This document shows, in pieces, positions 1-11,344 of a stretch of 64,000 nt of DNA. Source of the stretch: Aspidiotus rigidus (Eukaryota > Arthropoda > Insecta > Hemiptera > Diaspididae). The position numbers and the translations under genes were made by a program. The notes beneath the pieces were generated by a model. It saw only the letters and a list, made by a program, of their open reading frames with translations, made no database searches and was not told where the DNA came from. Each line of letters begins with the position of its first letter. Positions within the stretch are counted from its first letter, which is position 1. The stretch is taken from assembly GCA_035079385.1 (NCBI GenBank), contig JAVHKY010000003.1, forward strand, positions 23,389,501 through 23,453,500, given 5' to 3'.

Positions 1-9
1 TAACACTTC

Positions 10-510
10 TTAATGAAGGACAATGTTATGTGCCAACGTCCGAAGGTAATCTAATACTGTCCCGGCATCCTTGTGGACCTCGTACTCTAATGCGATGTCC
101 TGTATGCGTTGTTGCAATGTTGTCCACTGCCGTTTTGGAGAGGCTTTTATCCGTTTTCCCAGAGCTAAATCCGACAGACTGGATTCAGTATATGCCTTCT
201 CTTTTTGGAACTCGAGTAAGCATGAGTACAAGTCAGGGTGGTTCTTGGAGACGACAAGGCCAAATCGGTTGTGCCAGCCTTCAGCTGTATTATTAGTGCG
301 GTGCAATTTGTGGACAGCAGCTGCATAATGGCTCCAAAGTTTCGGTTCATATCTTCGTGGTATTGCTGTTTGCTGCGACGACTGCGAACCTCCTCCTCTC
401 CCTCCTCTTCCCCCTGTTCGCCTCGCGCGTACAGCCGGCCGACCCGTTACGTATGTTTTGTTGAAGTAATCCATGATTGGAGCAGGGACCGCCGGAGAGT
501 GGGTTGGAAA
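10..510 (-). pseudogene. C-terminal part of a MULE/FLYWCH-type transposase
   Basis: The minus strand encodes the C-terminal end of a Mutator-like transposase, an enzyme that moves a DNA transposon. The recognisable core is the RTNNTAEGWHNRF block followed by HPDLYSCLLEFQKE, the usual tail of MULE-type transposases in animals (RTNN-x-EGWH, then a helical E-rich stretch). An Arg/Gly-rich linker with RTGGRGGRGGG lies just before it. The stop is at 10-12. Upstream of about 510 the frame runs into a low-complexity repeat, so the catalytic DDE part is absent or lies in exons not visible here. It could be the last exon of an intron-containing copy, but a 5'-truncated relic is more likely because no complete catalytic domain is present nearby. 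The family call is from the motif; activity is not implied. Confidence 0.65.
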
Positions 511-519
511 AGTAAACAT

Positions 520-700
520 TCGGGTAATTTTTTTCAGGTACAAATTTTTCGGGGGAAGAATTTTTCTGGAAAAGCAACATTCGGGAAATTTTTTTCAGGT
601 AAAACTTTGTCGGGAAAACGTAATTCGGATAAAAAACAATTGGGGTTAATGTCATTCGGGAAAAAGTGTTCGGGTAAATGCACGGGAAGGGCACTCCACT
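520..700. repeat. Degenerate short tandem repeat (TTCGGGAAAA-like)
   Basis: Irregular units built on TTCGGG plus an A-rich or T-rich run recur roughly every 20-30 bases. They create fake Gly-Lys-rich reading frames on both strands. No coding potential is claimed. Confidence 0.6.
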
Positions 701-1682
701 GGTCATAATGTGAAAATTTCAAGGTGAGTTTCTCATTCCTCTCCTCGTCTGAGCCATGAAATTCGTTATGGACACTGACATTTATATTGAACTTCAACAC
801 ATTCGCCAGACAAAACTTGGAACTAAATTGCTCTTGAGGTCTTTCCTTCTTTTATCTTCTTGTCCTTGTGCTTGGGATTTTTTCTGTAAAATGTCGTCTG
901 TAGATGGATGGTACACAGAAGTTAAGAAGGCCATAGCGAGGCTCTGCATTTGCTTATTCCAGTCTATGTCCATCTTCTTCCTTACGACTGTAGCTGCAAA
1001 TGCAGAAACCTTCTTTAGAACTTAGCATGGTGGTCACCAGGCTACTCTGAGCGAGCGCTTCACCGACTTCAATCTGTTGCAGTGACCGACTAAGCTTGCT
1101 CCGCTCATGTCTCCGCGAAGTGCTGTCCTGAGAACACATTGCTTGCTCAATTTTTCCTTAACTTCTCGTGAAGGTACTTGTAGAAGCAGCGATCGCCACT
1201 TAACACCTGCATTAGAAAGTTTTGATCATTCATCAAGGTCGCGTGTAAATATACATGAGTCGCCTATTTTCGTAGCTCACTTTGAGCAATTCTCGCTTTC
1301 CATTTCTCAAGCTAGGAGCGTCTGACCTCCTTCTTAACCTGTAAATCCTCCTGGTTAGTGATTGCCCTCTTACTTGCTTTGAATACCACCGCTCTCTCCT
1401 CAGCAAAGGGCTCGATTGACAGACCTTCGTCGAAATAGTGTAATAGGCACTAACACACCTCGTCGACGCACATCTTCATCGGATATTTTCCATGTCTTTC
1501 CTTCTGTAGACTACCCTTATTTGGCCCATACTAGAGCAGCATATAGAAGGGTTGAACATGCGGTACTCATCATAATCAATAAGATTTTTACTTTGAATTT
1601 TACTATAGTACCGCATTAAAGTTACACGAGTAAACGAAAGCAGTTTCAGAATGGACCATTATCAAACTAAGTAAAACGTGTT
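701..1682. other. No gene recognised
   Basis: Short open frames occur on both strands, but none resembles a known family and none has convincing splice context. Nothing else was seen. Confidence 0.5.
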
Positions 1683-1689
1683 TTATCTA

Positions 1690-2200
1690 GTGAAACTCAA
1701 AATGAAAATTTTATTGATTTCTCCCTTGCCATGATTTGTGAACGTTCTTCTGGCTTCCCTCGGCCCCTTTCTTGTCATAAGGTTGCTTAGGTAGTTTCCC
1801 ACCTTGCTAGCCTTTCTCGCTGTCATCAGGAAGTGGTGCCAGAAGCTCAGTTTTGAATCAAACCAGATGCCCAGATACTTATTCACGTGCTTGATCTTGG
1901 TTTCCACAGCTTGCAGGAAAAAGATAGTTGGACTGAACTTTCGACGAGTCATGAATGATGTGGCCCTCGCCTTTCCTTTGCAAGTTTTAGTCTGCCTGGC
2001 TCGATCCAATGCGTCATTGCCTCTAGAGCCTGGTTGACCCTGCTCTCCTACACGCTACAGTTGTTTCGGCAGTGCATACGACCAGTGTGTGATCCGCTTA
2101 GCAGCGAAGCTTAACGCCTAGAGGTAAAATCTGGGTGAATGCGATGCATTACAAGAGCGGCCCAAAGACCGGCCCCTGCGGCAACCCATACGTATTGTAC
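1690..2200 (-). pseudogene. Decayed R1/LOA-like LINE reverse transcriptase fragment
   Basis: Read on the minus strand, the order is that of a non-LTR reverse transcriptase palm and thumb. First comes YGLPQGPVFGPLL near 2160-2195 (the PQGS-V-GP motif), then the catalytic-box equivalent at 2089-2100. That box reads stop-ADH where an active enzyme has (Y/F)ADD, so a catalytic Asp and the aromatic residue are lost. After a frameshift come VNQALEAMTHWIE and then KYLGIWFDSKLSFWHH at 1850-1905, the conserved kYLGv-lD-rLsf-H block, and finally GPREARR near 1745. The piece is broken by stops and frameshifts and is a dead insertion. The clade call rests on these motifs only. Confidence 0.7.
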
Positions 2201-2260
2201 CAGCAGACGTCTCTGCTTAAATTTTTTGGCTATTAGCTTGCGAGCAGGTATGAGTGTGGG

Positions 2261-5200
2261 TATAATAAACCACAGGAAGGCCAAACTTTGAAAATGGAAT
2301 ACGAGTGATATAATGAAAATATCTTAGCCGCTAGAGGTAGACTGTAGTTTGAATACTTCTACACTCAACGTCAATCTCTTCTTTTCGAGCAAATTTTCCC
2401 CTTCGAATTCTGTTCTAGTATATTTTTTCGATACAAACTCATAATTTTTTTTAATTTACGCTACCTGCCTTTCGAACTAAATCAATTTGTGTGAATAAAA
2501 TCTATCTTCGTGATCACCAACTTCGGAAGAAAAAAAAAACTCATTTATCTCTGTACAAAATTAGAAAAAAAATAATAAAATACGCCTACCAGTAATTACT
2601 AGAGTTGAAAATGGAAAGTTGGTAAACACAACGTTCGAATTTAGAGACTAAGTAAAAAAAATTAATAAAATTGTCTCCTCGGTATATTAAAAATTAATGT
2701 AAAATCTACAGCTGTATACTAATTTTCTGCACTTATACGAAGTTGCTCGCTACCCAAATTATCACGTGCGCGTATACAGGAGAAATTTCGAACGAGATAA
2801 TTTAACTTCGTTTATCACTTTTTGAAAATGAATCTCGATGCCTGCGCACTTTCATAGTCTATCGAACGATTTACTAACATGATAATCTACTCTAAACACC
2901 GTTCGAACTGTGGTAATAATACACTAGGAGAAAAAAATAAAGTCGTAATTTTTGCATGAAAGAATGCGAATCTTGTTTGAATCCTCGTAGGTTTGAAATT
3001 TTTAGACATCTGCTCTGATTCATTGCATGAGCGTTTGAGCGTCTTGACTACGTCGCCGTAGCAAACTCGAAAACTGTCAAAACTGTCGTCTTGCCCTTTC
3101 TTAAATCTGGAATTGTATGGCGATGGAAGCACAATAAACTACACGTATTATTTAGACAAGAAGGGAGCAGATGAGCACCAAAAAAGAATAAAAAGTTTAA
3201 GAAAATTTCTCCATAGAGAAACATTGAACCATCTATAAGTCTTTGAGCGTTTGCAAAGAAATACTAGGTATGTAAAAAAAAAGCCTTCGCAGCGCGAAAA
3301 CAAAACCGACTTTTCCTGTCTCATTTTCCTACATCTCTACAACTTTTTTTCAATTTGTTCATTATTCACTACATTATAATTACTTAATCGTTTTCGTTTC
3401 CATTTCTTTTTCAAAATGAGCAAAGCTCTCTAAGTATTATTGTCATTCACTCTTCTATATCAGTTATCTACACCCGAATACCCCCTCCCCTCCCGCTTCA
3501 ATGAATGGGATATCCGTCAAAAATTTTCATTCACCAAACATGAAAGAACTATACTAAAGGGAAAAAAATGAAATCATTCGTTAACAACGGCAAAATGACA
3601 TCGTTTTCCGATACAAGTTCAAGTCCTCCTCCTATCATGTATAGCTTGTAGTCGAAATTAGTCCCCTCCTATCATATATATCTCGAGAGTTGAAATTTTT
3701 TCAAGTTTTTCGCCGGACGGCCCACGGGGCACACCAAAATTTTCAAAAAAAAAACCATAGAACAGGTTCCCTGTTAAAATGTAGAAATCTCGATTATATC
3801 GAAATATTATTGATCTTGATTGTATCAAAATATCGATTCTATACCCGGCTGCTGTAGTAAGTTAGCCTTCATTACAGGCCTACATTATAACCTAGTACAA
3901 GTCTAATGTACAATATTTTAGGCTAACTAACTTTTCAGGGCTCACTCGCAGAAAGTCTAGTCTCATACTATATTCTAAGCTAACTAACTTCGCTCATTCG
4001 CCCCCCGCCCCGTCTCAGTTTAGTATAAGGCTAGTATACTGTCATTGATGACGTCATAAACCGTCGCGTGATGCAGACTTCAGACTGACCCCCAGTCCAA
4101 AGACATATACATGTCAATAAATTCTCGACTACTGCCGACTCCTGATCATGTGCACGTAAATGATGTCCTCGCCGATCTTTCCGCTACGAAATTTAGCCTA
4201 CGCATGTTATTATGTTTTTCGAGCTACACAACTTTGTGGCTCGTAGAAAGAGACCTCGCGGACTTCTGCGGTCATCTTCGAAAATTTTAAAAATCCCTGA
4301 ACTAGGTAGGAATCCCCTTCTTGTCGGGAAGCTATAGTCACATACATTGAACATTTTTGAAATTCCCGAAATAGGTCAGGACACCCAACAAGCTTGTAGC
4401 CAGAGTCAGTTTCTAGTTAAGGCTGCATGCAAGATTGATGTGGGTGAGCTCCTCACACCTTCAGCGGAGTAATGGTTTTTTAGCTACAGAGGGCGCGGCA
4501 CTTTCCCTCCTTGACTACAGACTTGACTTCCGCCTTCTACGGAACTACTATTCTCTGTTCTCGGAAGTGAAAATTGTTCCAAGTCTCAGATCAGAATTTC
4601 TACTATCAACCTCCAAAATTCGTCTAGCTTTTCTAAAGTCGACTAGAGGCCCCGTCGCCTTCGTATACAGTGCGAAAAATAGCTCAAAGCGACCACTCTC
4701 ATGAAACCATAATCTGCCGACAAGAGGATGTTTATCCCGAATAAACCACAATAAGATAGGTTCCTTATCAGTATTCCAACCTTCGATAGAGGTTTCGATA
4801 TGAAGATGTGACTTCGTAATGTATTTCAAAATTCTATTTTTTCAACTTTGCAAATCAAGCGTTTCATATTCACGTCAATACGAGGAACTTTTGCCTTCTA
4901 GAGACGAGACATTATCAGTATTTGTTTGAGAAGTGAGTAACGTAATCGGATTCCACTTACCATAGGATTTTCATCAGAATGCGTTCAATATGTTTTGTTT
5001 TATTGAAGCAAGTAGACAACGTGCGCTATGTTGATATTGCAAGTGATAGTTCGCGATCATTATTTGCCATTTAAAAGTTCATAAAATACCGGTGCGTCTT
5101 TCTTGGTTTCTTGTTTCTTTCGAGGTCCTCATATTATGTAAATTTTCAACATCAAACATCGATAAATTTTCGAAAGTAAGTTATTCAAGTTCACGACTTC

Positions 5201-6489
5201 CATACTCTTGATTGTTGCTATAAATTCGATTGACCTTGACCTGGGTACCTATAAGAAACCTGAGACGAGAACAGTTCAGTGTTTTCAATTCATCGTCATT
5301 TGGAAAACAAATTTGATATGGTCTCGAAAGCGAAATTTTCGTGTTCTCTATTCTTTTGAAATTGGCTTTCCTAATTTTTGACGAACGTTTCATTTTCCTT
5401 TTTCCGTTCATTTTCGATCATACAATCGTTTGCTTATCTTGAATAGTTTTGGAATGGTGAAATTTTTGTGCTTTTGTGATATAAAATTGTTTAACCTTGA
5501 GATAATCATGCAGCGATCAAAGAAGAAGAAAATTTTTTTGACAGTATCGATACCTTGATGATATGGCGCTAGGTACAATCACACAAAGTGGGCTAATTTT
5601 AAAATTTATGCCATTAGCATAGAATAATATCAATCTATGGAATAATAGCTTTTACGGAAAAATTATTGCGTCAATATGAAATTTTCTAGAATTGCGAAAA
5701 TATTTTGCTCTCGCGATTAAAGATAGACACTTACGTAAAGATATACTGTACGTACTACCTAATCACTCATTATTCGCGTGATGTAAACCATTTTCCACTC
5801 GAGAAAAAAAGATTGAGAAAATTGATTAGAAAGACGTTCAAATCGAGAACGGAAAAAATTATCAGGCGAAGAGAAGATTGATAAGAACATTTAAACCCAC
5901 TCACTCATCACGGTCTCCATGGTCTATTATGTATAAACAGGTACTAAAATTTGTCTTAATTTTCTAAGATATTTTTTAAATATTATAATATTCATTCAAA
6001 CTGACAGTTGAAAAAAACACATGACATGAACTAAGTCACTTTAGTATGAAGTCTAGATATGGATATACGTAAGTTTTATTTTTTGTTATTTTTGCTATTA
6101 ATTCCAAGTTAATTTTCGCTCGTAAATCGCAAAACCGCGACGGTGGCTCTGACCTAGTTTGAGGACTAGAAAGACCTTCTACTGGTACCTAGCTACTTGG
6201 AGGAGTGGGGACTCTAATCTAATAATTTTGGCAGTCGCCTAGTATGCAAAAAATCCCAAGAGCTGAAATTTGAGCGTTTTTTATCATTTCATAATCTTTG
6301 CCTCCCTTAGCCTAATTTAGAGACTTCAAAAAATGTTTTAGAAGTATTGGGCGATTGCTCTACCTAGTTTCGACACTTGAAAAAATTGTTGAAGTTGTCT
6401 ATAGGTGTTCAAAGAGTAGGAAACCCCAATCCGATTCAGAGACTAGTAAAAAATGCAGACTCCCCAGCCACTACGAGGAAGAGACGGTT
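2261..6489. other. AT-rich intergenic region with scattered dispersed repeats
   Basis: No gene was recognised. It contains one copy of the AT-minisatellite/AACAGGTTCCCTGTT repeat family (3618-3778), a copy of the TAGTATACT-type family with a TGACGTCA palindrome (3840-4060), and otherwise unremarkable AT-rich DNA. Confidence 0.55.
3618..3778. repeat. Dispersed repeat copy with AACAGGTTCCCTGTT end
   Basis: Two copies of the CCTCCTATCATATATAG-like unit followed by a CGCCGGACGGCCC block and the palindrome AACAGGTTCCCTGTT at 3761-3775. The same order of parts recurs elsewhere in the window, for example near 27280, 47550 and 55995. Confidence 0.65.
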
Positions 6490-6559
6490 AATGAAGGAGG
6501 TGAGAGGTGTAAAACGGGAAGAGAGTGAGTAAGACTTTTTCCAATTGAGAGATGGGTTA

Positions 6560-7400
6560 GGATGACTTTTTCTCATCAGAAGGGGTAGTTATACCAACAT
6601 ATTGGAAATTTCTCAACAGGTTGGAGCTCTTTTTGGGGAATAAGGAGGACATACAAACATGGCAGGAGGAAAGGATGTAATAGCAGTAATAGGATTGAGG
6701 TCATACGAAGGAAAGGGGAGAGATCAGTTCTGGAAGGTGTACGCAATGAATGACTGCTTTGCAGATAGGTCCATTGCGTCATGTTCCCTGAGGTCCATAT
6801 GTCCCAGCATTCATAGAAAAGAAATGGAGGATGAAGAGGAACCTGAAGAGTATATAAGAATGAGAATTCGTTTGACAATGGGGTTGGCTGAAAGAGGGTC
6901 TTCGGCGACAAATAAGAGAAGTGGAGTTTCTTATACAGAGAGATGAGATGTTATCCTGAATGGAAACTGTATATCAGATTCTGTGTCCCGATTTGGATCC
7001 GTCTGTATAGCAGAGAAAGTAGGGAGGAAAGTTCTGAAAAAATGATTTTGTAGACGAGATGGGATTGAAGTGACAGACGGGGTGAATTGTGTGAGCTGAG
7101 AGAATTTCAAAACATAGGAACATCCAACACTGGGCTTTCGGGGCCAGAAAGATAGCAGTGAGGAGGGACATCTGTCTCAGTACAAAGTCTGAGTGAAAGA
7201 CTGGTGCAGAGTGCGCTAAGGGTCAATTAAAGCCTGGAAGATTACATTCAGTTTAGCAATTCTAAGGTTGTTTTGATGCGGAGGGAGAGAGTAAGTTGGA
7301 GAACCGTAATCAAGTTGGGAACGAATTAGTCTATTGTAGAGTTGGAGGAGCAGTTTGTGGTTACAGCTAGTACATTTGAGAACTCTCAAAGAATTCAAAT
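6560..7400 (-). pseudogene. Decayed LINE fragment: RT thumb, RNase H start and terminal Cys/His region
   Basis: On the minus strand, going from high to low coordinates, there is LLQLYNRLIRSQLDYGSPTYS (about 7280-7345), typical of the thumb region of Jockey/R1-like reverse transcriptases. Next comes CYTDGSK (about 6990-7010), the first catalytic Asp block of an RNase H domain. After it is a P-H-C-rich segment at 6840-6920 that resembles the end of the better preserved LINE at 32150-33172. The segments are in different frames and the middle of RNase H is missing, so this is a dead, internally deleted insertion. It is probably of the same or a sister family as the 32-kb and 51-kb copies. Confidence 0.6.
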
Positions 7401-7430
7401 ATTTTTGCTTCTAATATACTATATTTAGTT

Positions 7431-8990
7431 TATACTTACCAGAACGAGTGAGCCCTTCAATTGACTTATGCGCCACGTATTTTGTATGCTAGTGTCAGCT
7501 TCAATTAGAGCGATCAATCTAGTAATATTACATGTGGTTTATATATGTTATTCTACAATATACTGGATCATACTTGGCTTAAGTTACATAATGCTAGGGT
7601 AAAGATTTATACTACGCTACACTAGGTAAAGGAGGTGGCGGAGCAGTGGAGCCAGTGAGCCCGTCAATTGAGCAGTGAACTTTGGTTAACCTCGTCATTT
7701 TCAGACTCGGAACATGATCTTCAATTTCTTTGGCTACACCAGAAATTTTTATTTCTTCTGTTTAAAGTGCCTGTTGATCTAATCAATTCACACTTGGTTA
7801 AAATTCAAGTAAATAGGTTTTGAAAAGTTTAAAAGTCAACCTTGATCACGACTTGGAAAAGAGAAAAATAACAATAATGGGGAAAAAAAGTTTCATAATC
7901 ATCTCAGTATCGACTCAATCTCAATGCCGTTGCCGCGTCAACAATGATGTCATGGTCATATCGATTATCATTGATAAACAAGCTCTCATCACTCCCTTTT
8001 CAACACTCTCCTTTTTTCCTATGACCTCATCTTGGCGACGGCTTGCGTCTTCTTTGTATCTACAGTCTCTTTCTTTTCCAAGTACTTTTCAACGGTAAAC
8101 CTGTTTTATAATCCGAAATTTTCTAACCTTCATTATTTTGACCTTCAGACTAGAAAAATTTCAAATTCCGAGTTAATACATAAAATTTTGTGGGATCTTG
8201 CAAAAATGTTGACTCTGAACTGTTGATGCGACGAGCTAACGAAATCAATTCCGCATTGAAAATTAATTGAAATTATGTATCAATCTGTAGCACGAAGTGC
8301 ACGAGGTATTTTTCTCCTTTCGTGTAAAACACGAATATAAAGACAGAGTGTTCGAGTATACGAGACTCAGAAGGCTGTAGATAATATTTCATCATAATAG
8401 ATAATTAGGTTATTTGAAAAAATGTTTGTCAGAGTAGAGCGAGTGATCTTAAGAGTACGATGGGTGAGGTGGGGTACTAAAGAGCACACGCCAGGTGGGG
8501 AAGTCCATTCCGAAGTCGATGATGAGGTACTTTGAAGATTTGTTCCACCTCGCGTGTATTTTTTCAAGTACTCGAATTCTAAACTAGGAAAAATACTCAC
8601 TATCGAAGGCATTACAGTCTCCTTTTTATAAGAAAACAAACAAAATTGATCTAATATTTTAATATTGCATTTGATCTGCAAAAGTTCGTTGGCTTACTGA
8701 TGCATTTCTTCGCGACTTGATAAAAACAAAGTTGAAGGTCGGAGAACATGAGAAGGAATATCAAAAATCATCCGAATAAAGCTAAAATATTGAGGGCTTT
8801 TCTGATGATGAAAAGTAAAAGTTATTAACTACGTCCAGCTGTTGAGAAAACTTTTCACGGCGAGACCGAGGAAGGCAAAACCGCACAACGCAGCGGTTTC
8901 AGAATTAAAAAAATTTTAAATGAGGAAGGATCTACCAAATCTCGATGCTCGAAACAAGTACTACAAATTTAAGGTTTTGAAACTATCCCG
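7431..8990. other. No gene recognised
   Basis: AT-rich sequence with only short open frames on either strand, none with homology I recognise. Confidence 0.5.
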
Positions 8991-8994
8991 GTAA

Positions 8995-9210
8995 ACATTT
9001 GGTTACCCTTTTGTAGCCACTGGAAAAACTGCCCTCCAAAATCCCTGCTGTTACCCTTATGTGTACCTTCATAAATGCCATAGGACCAATCAGAATGCTT
9101 CTTCAGCGGGTAACATATGAGGAATCTGAATCGCCCCAAAGTTCCCCTTCATTTTTAGTGGGAATAATGTGACCTATTTATCACCCACGTGTTACCCTAG
9201 GTATCCCGTT
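8995..9210. repeat. Diverged GGGTAAC-type repeat
   Basis: Repeated GTTACCC/GGGTAAC words and CCCTGTTACCC-like segments resemble the repeat that surrounds the NUMT at 9735-9895 and 10879-10990. It looks like an older copy of the same repeat. Confidence 0.4.
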
Positions 9211-9734
9211 CTTCAATTATTTCTTATTTTAATTGAAATTAATATAAATTAATAAAAATTATGGTCACAAAAAAAAAGAGTAACAAGAAGTATGGGGGAA
9301 AATGTAAAAAAGAAAAAAACTTAAGACGAGTGGCGTTTCACCAGCTATCGTTTTGGCCTTACCGGGGCACGATCTTGAGCTACCTTGCTTTCCTGTCGCG
9401 CCCTAACTAACCTACTATCTACGGGCCCCCACAAATGTTGATAAGTTTGGTATAGATGTTGGAGGCTGAAATTTTGTGAATATGAATTATTATTCAAGTA
9501 GGTAAAGATGAAAATACGTCAATTTCTTGGTGAATTGGTGATTGAATTGAATTATATTCAGTATGCTTTGAACTAAATTAATAATTAGAGATCAATAAAT
9601 ATAAAATTATAATATTATAAGGTAGAAAATGGCTTATTTTTCAAAAAGCGGCTTGAAAATAATGAATGAAAATACGATATCTAAAGTGAAAATATTCATT
9701 ACTGGGTATGAAATTGGTTCTATTGCCGAAGATG

Positions 9735-9895
9735 GGCCAAGGGGGAAGGGGCGAAGCACGCTAGTGGCAAGGTTACCCTTCAACTTTCTTATTGCTCTCT
9801 TCTTACCCGAGAAACTATTGGGAAGACGGAGAGTAACATTAGGTCCTTGCCAAAATGGCGACAAGGGTACCCTTCAATTTCCCTGTTGCCCTCTA
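9735..9895. repeat. GGGTAAC minisatellite, left of NUMT
   Basis: A unit of roughly 100 bp contains GGTCCTTGCCAAAATGG, a GGGTACCCTTCAA segment, TTGCCCTCT and GAGAAACTATTGGGAAG. It is present almost twice here and continues on the other side of the mitochondrial insert. Confidence 0.65.
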
Positions 9896-10878
9896 TTTCT
9901 TCATTAGTACATTCGTCAACATTAGTTACTGTTGGAGTATATTTTATTTTTCGTTATTTAAATTATTTAAATTTAAAATGGGTTGAATATTATTTAATAA
10001 TTAGAATTTTTTATTATAGAATTTTGATATTATTTATTTTTGATATAAAAAAATTAATAGCTTTATCAACAATAAATAATTCAAGATTGACAATTTTTTT
10101 TTTTTATTAATTAATTTATATAATTATATATTTAGTTTTATTATTATTCATGCTATATTTAAATCGATAATATTTTTATGTATTGGATTAATAATTTATA
10201 ATAATTATGATTGTCAAGATATTCGAATTGTAATAATATTAATTAAATTAGATTATTTATTAATTTATTTAATAATAATTAGTATTTTAATTTGTAGAGG
10301 GATAATATATTCTAGAATATCCATTTGTAAAGATATATTTTTTAATATAATTTATTTAATTAAATTAAATATATTTTTTTTTTTAGAATTATTTATTTAA
10401 TAAAAATATTTATATTAATTTTTAATAACTTATTTATTAATTTATCAATTTTTAATTTGAATATTAAATTTAAATTTGTTATTATTATATTATTTTTTAT
10501 TAATTTATTTATAATAAAATTAATTTTTATAAATTTAATTTATATTAATTTTTTTTTTATATTAGTTTATCATTGAAAATATTATTTTTATTTAATTATT
10601 TTTTAATAATTGGTTTACTAATTGATTTATATATTATATTTAAATTAAAATTAATTATTAAATTAATAAAATTAGAAATATTAATAATAAATTTTTATTT
10701 GTTATTATTAAATATAATATATTTAAATTTTTTAATTAATTATACATTAAAATTTTGATTTGAATATTTAAATTTAAATATAATTTTAAATTTAATTAAT
10801 AAATATAATTATCATTCAACTTTTAATTTTATAAATTTTTATTTTATTTTAATATTAATATTTTTAATTAAGTTTTAA
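9893..10878 (+). pseudogene. ND5: Nuclear copy of mitochondrial ND5 (NUMT), C-terminal two thirds
   Basis: This block is almost pure A+T and reads as NADH dehydrogenase subunit 5 when ATA=Met, AGA=Ser and TGA=Trp (invertebrate mitochondrial code). Recognisable pieces in order are SSLVHSSTLVTVGVYF (from about 9898), FDMKKLMALST (about 10036-10070), HAMFKS and CQDIR (about 10150-10230), the SGMMYSSMSICKD block (about 10300-10340), and the C-terminal tail ending in TAA at 10876-10878. At least two frame slips occur at T runs (about 10093 and 10375). Under the nuclear code it is full of stops. It begins inside a nuclear repeat and ends exactly at the ND5 stop, where GGGTAAC repeat resumes. This is a dead nuclear insertion, not a working gene. 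An assembly chimera is the main alternative. Confidence 0.85.
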
Positions 10879-11000
10879 AGGGTAACTTTAGGTCTTTGCA
10901 AAAATGGGGGCAAGATTACCCTGTTATTCTCCTATTGCCCTCTTATTACCAGGGAAACTATTGGGAAAATGTTTACCGGGAATTGTGTCATTTTTATAGA
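10879..11000. repeat. GGGTAAC minisatellite, right of NUMT
   Basis: Resumes with AGGGTAACTTTAGGTCTTTGC and the TTGCCCTCTTATTACC and GAAACTATTGGGAA blocks seen left of the NUMT. The part of a unit lying between TTGCCCTCT and GTAACAT-TAGGTC is what the mitochondrial DNA replaced or interrupted. Confidence 0.65.
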
Positions 11001-11259
11001 ACAGGTTGCGGAAATTTTTTGATTAATTTCGTGGGTAAGCCGTTAGTATTCCTTCTTCTCCGCTCCGCTTTTTGCAAGTTGTTGTAATGCAAGGGCTACG
11101 GAGACGCTGTGGTTGGCTATTTGTATGTAGGCTTCTTTGTCGTCATCTAATCTTTGGGTAACTCAAAAATTGAATTTTTACGTTCAAGATATTCTATTTA
11201 GATTGACCCTTGTAAAAACTGCGATAAATCTATTTCTCATGTCCTTACTTTTTATTTCC

Positions 11260-11261
11260 AG
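11260..11261 (+). promoter_or_regulatory. Candidate 3' splice site in the 5' leader of gene A
   Basis: A pyrimidine-rich tract ending TTTTTATTTCCAG lies 83 bases before the ATG of gene A. Genes B (39654-39655), C (53546-53547) and D (62248-62249) each have a similar AG shortly upstream of their ATG. The shared position suggests a non-coding first exon that is not located here. Confidence 0.45.
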
Positions 11262-11344
11262 AAAAATACTCCTGGTCGAAGTATGGTTACATTCAATGTT
11301 CGAAAATCGATAAATTTGACGTAAGTTGGTCTCTCAAGAGCAGA

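Noticed and set aside
238..708. 156-codon plus-strand frame with FSGK repeats
   Set aside because: Half is antisense to the transposase tail and half is a low-complexity tandem repeat.
9905..10110. Nuclear hydrophobic protein at 9847-10110 and 10573-10758
   Set aside because: Explained by mitochondrial ND5 read with the invertebrate mitochondrial code; the nuclear frames are accidental.
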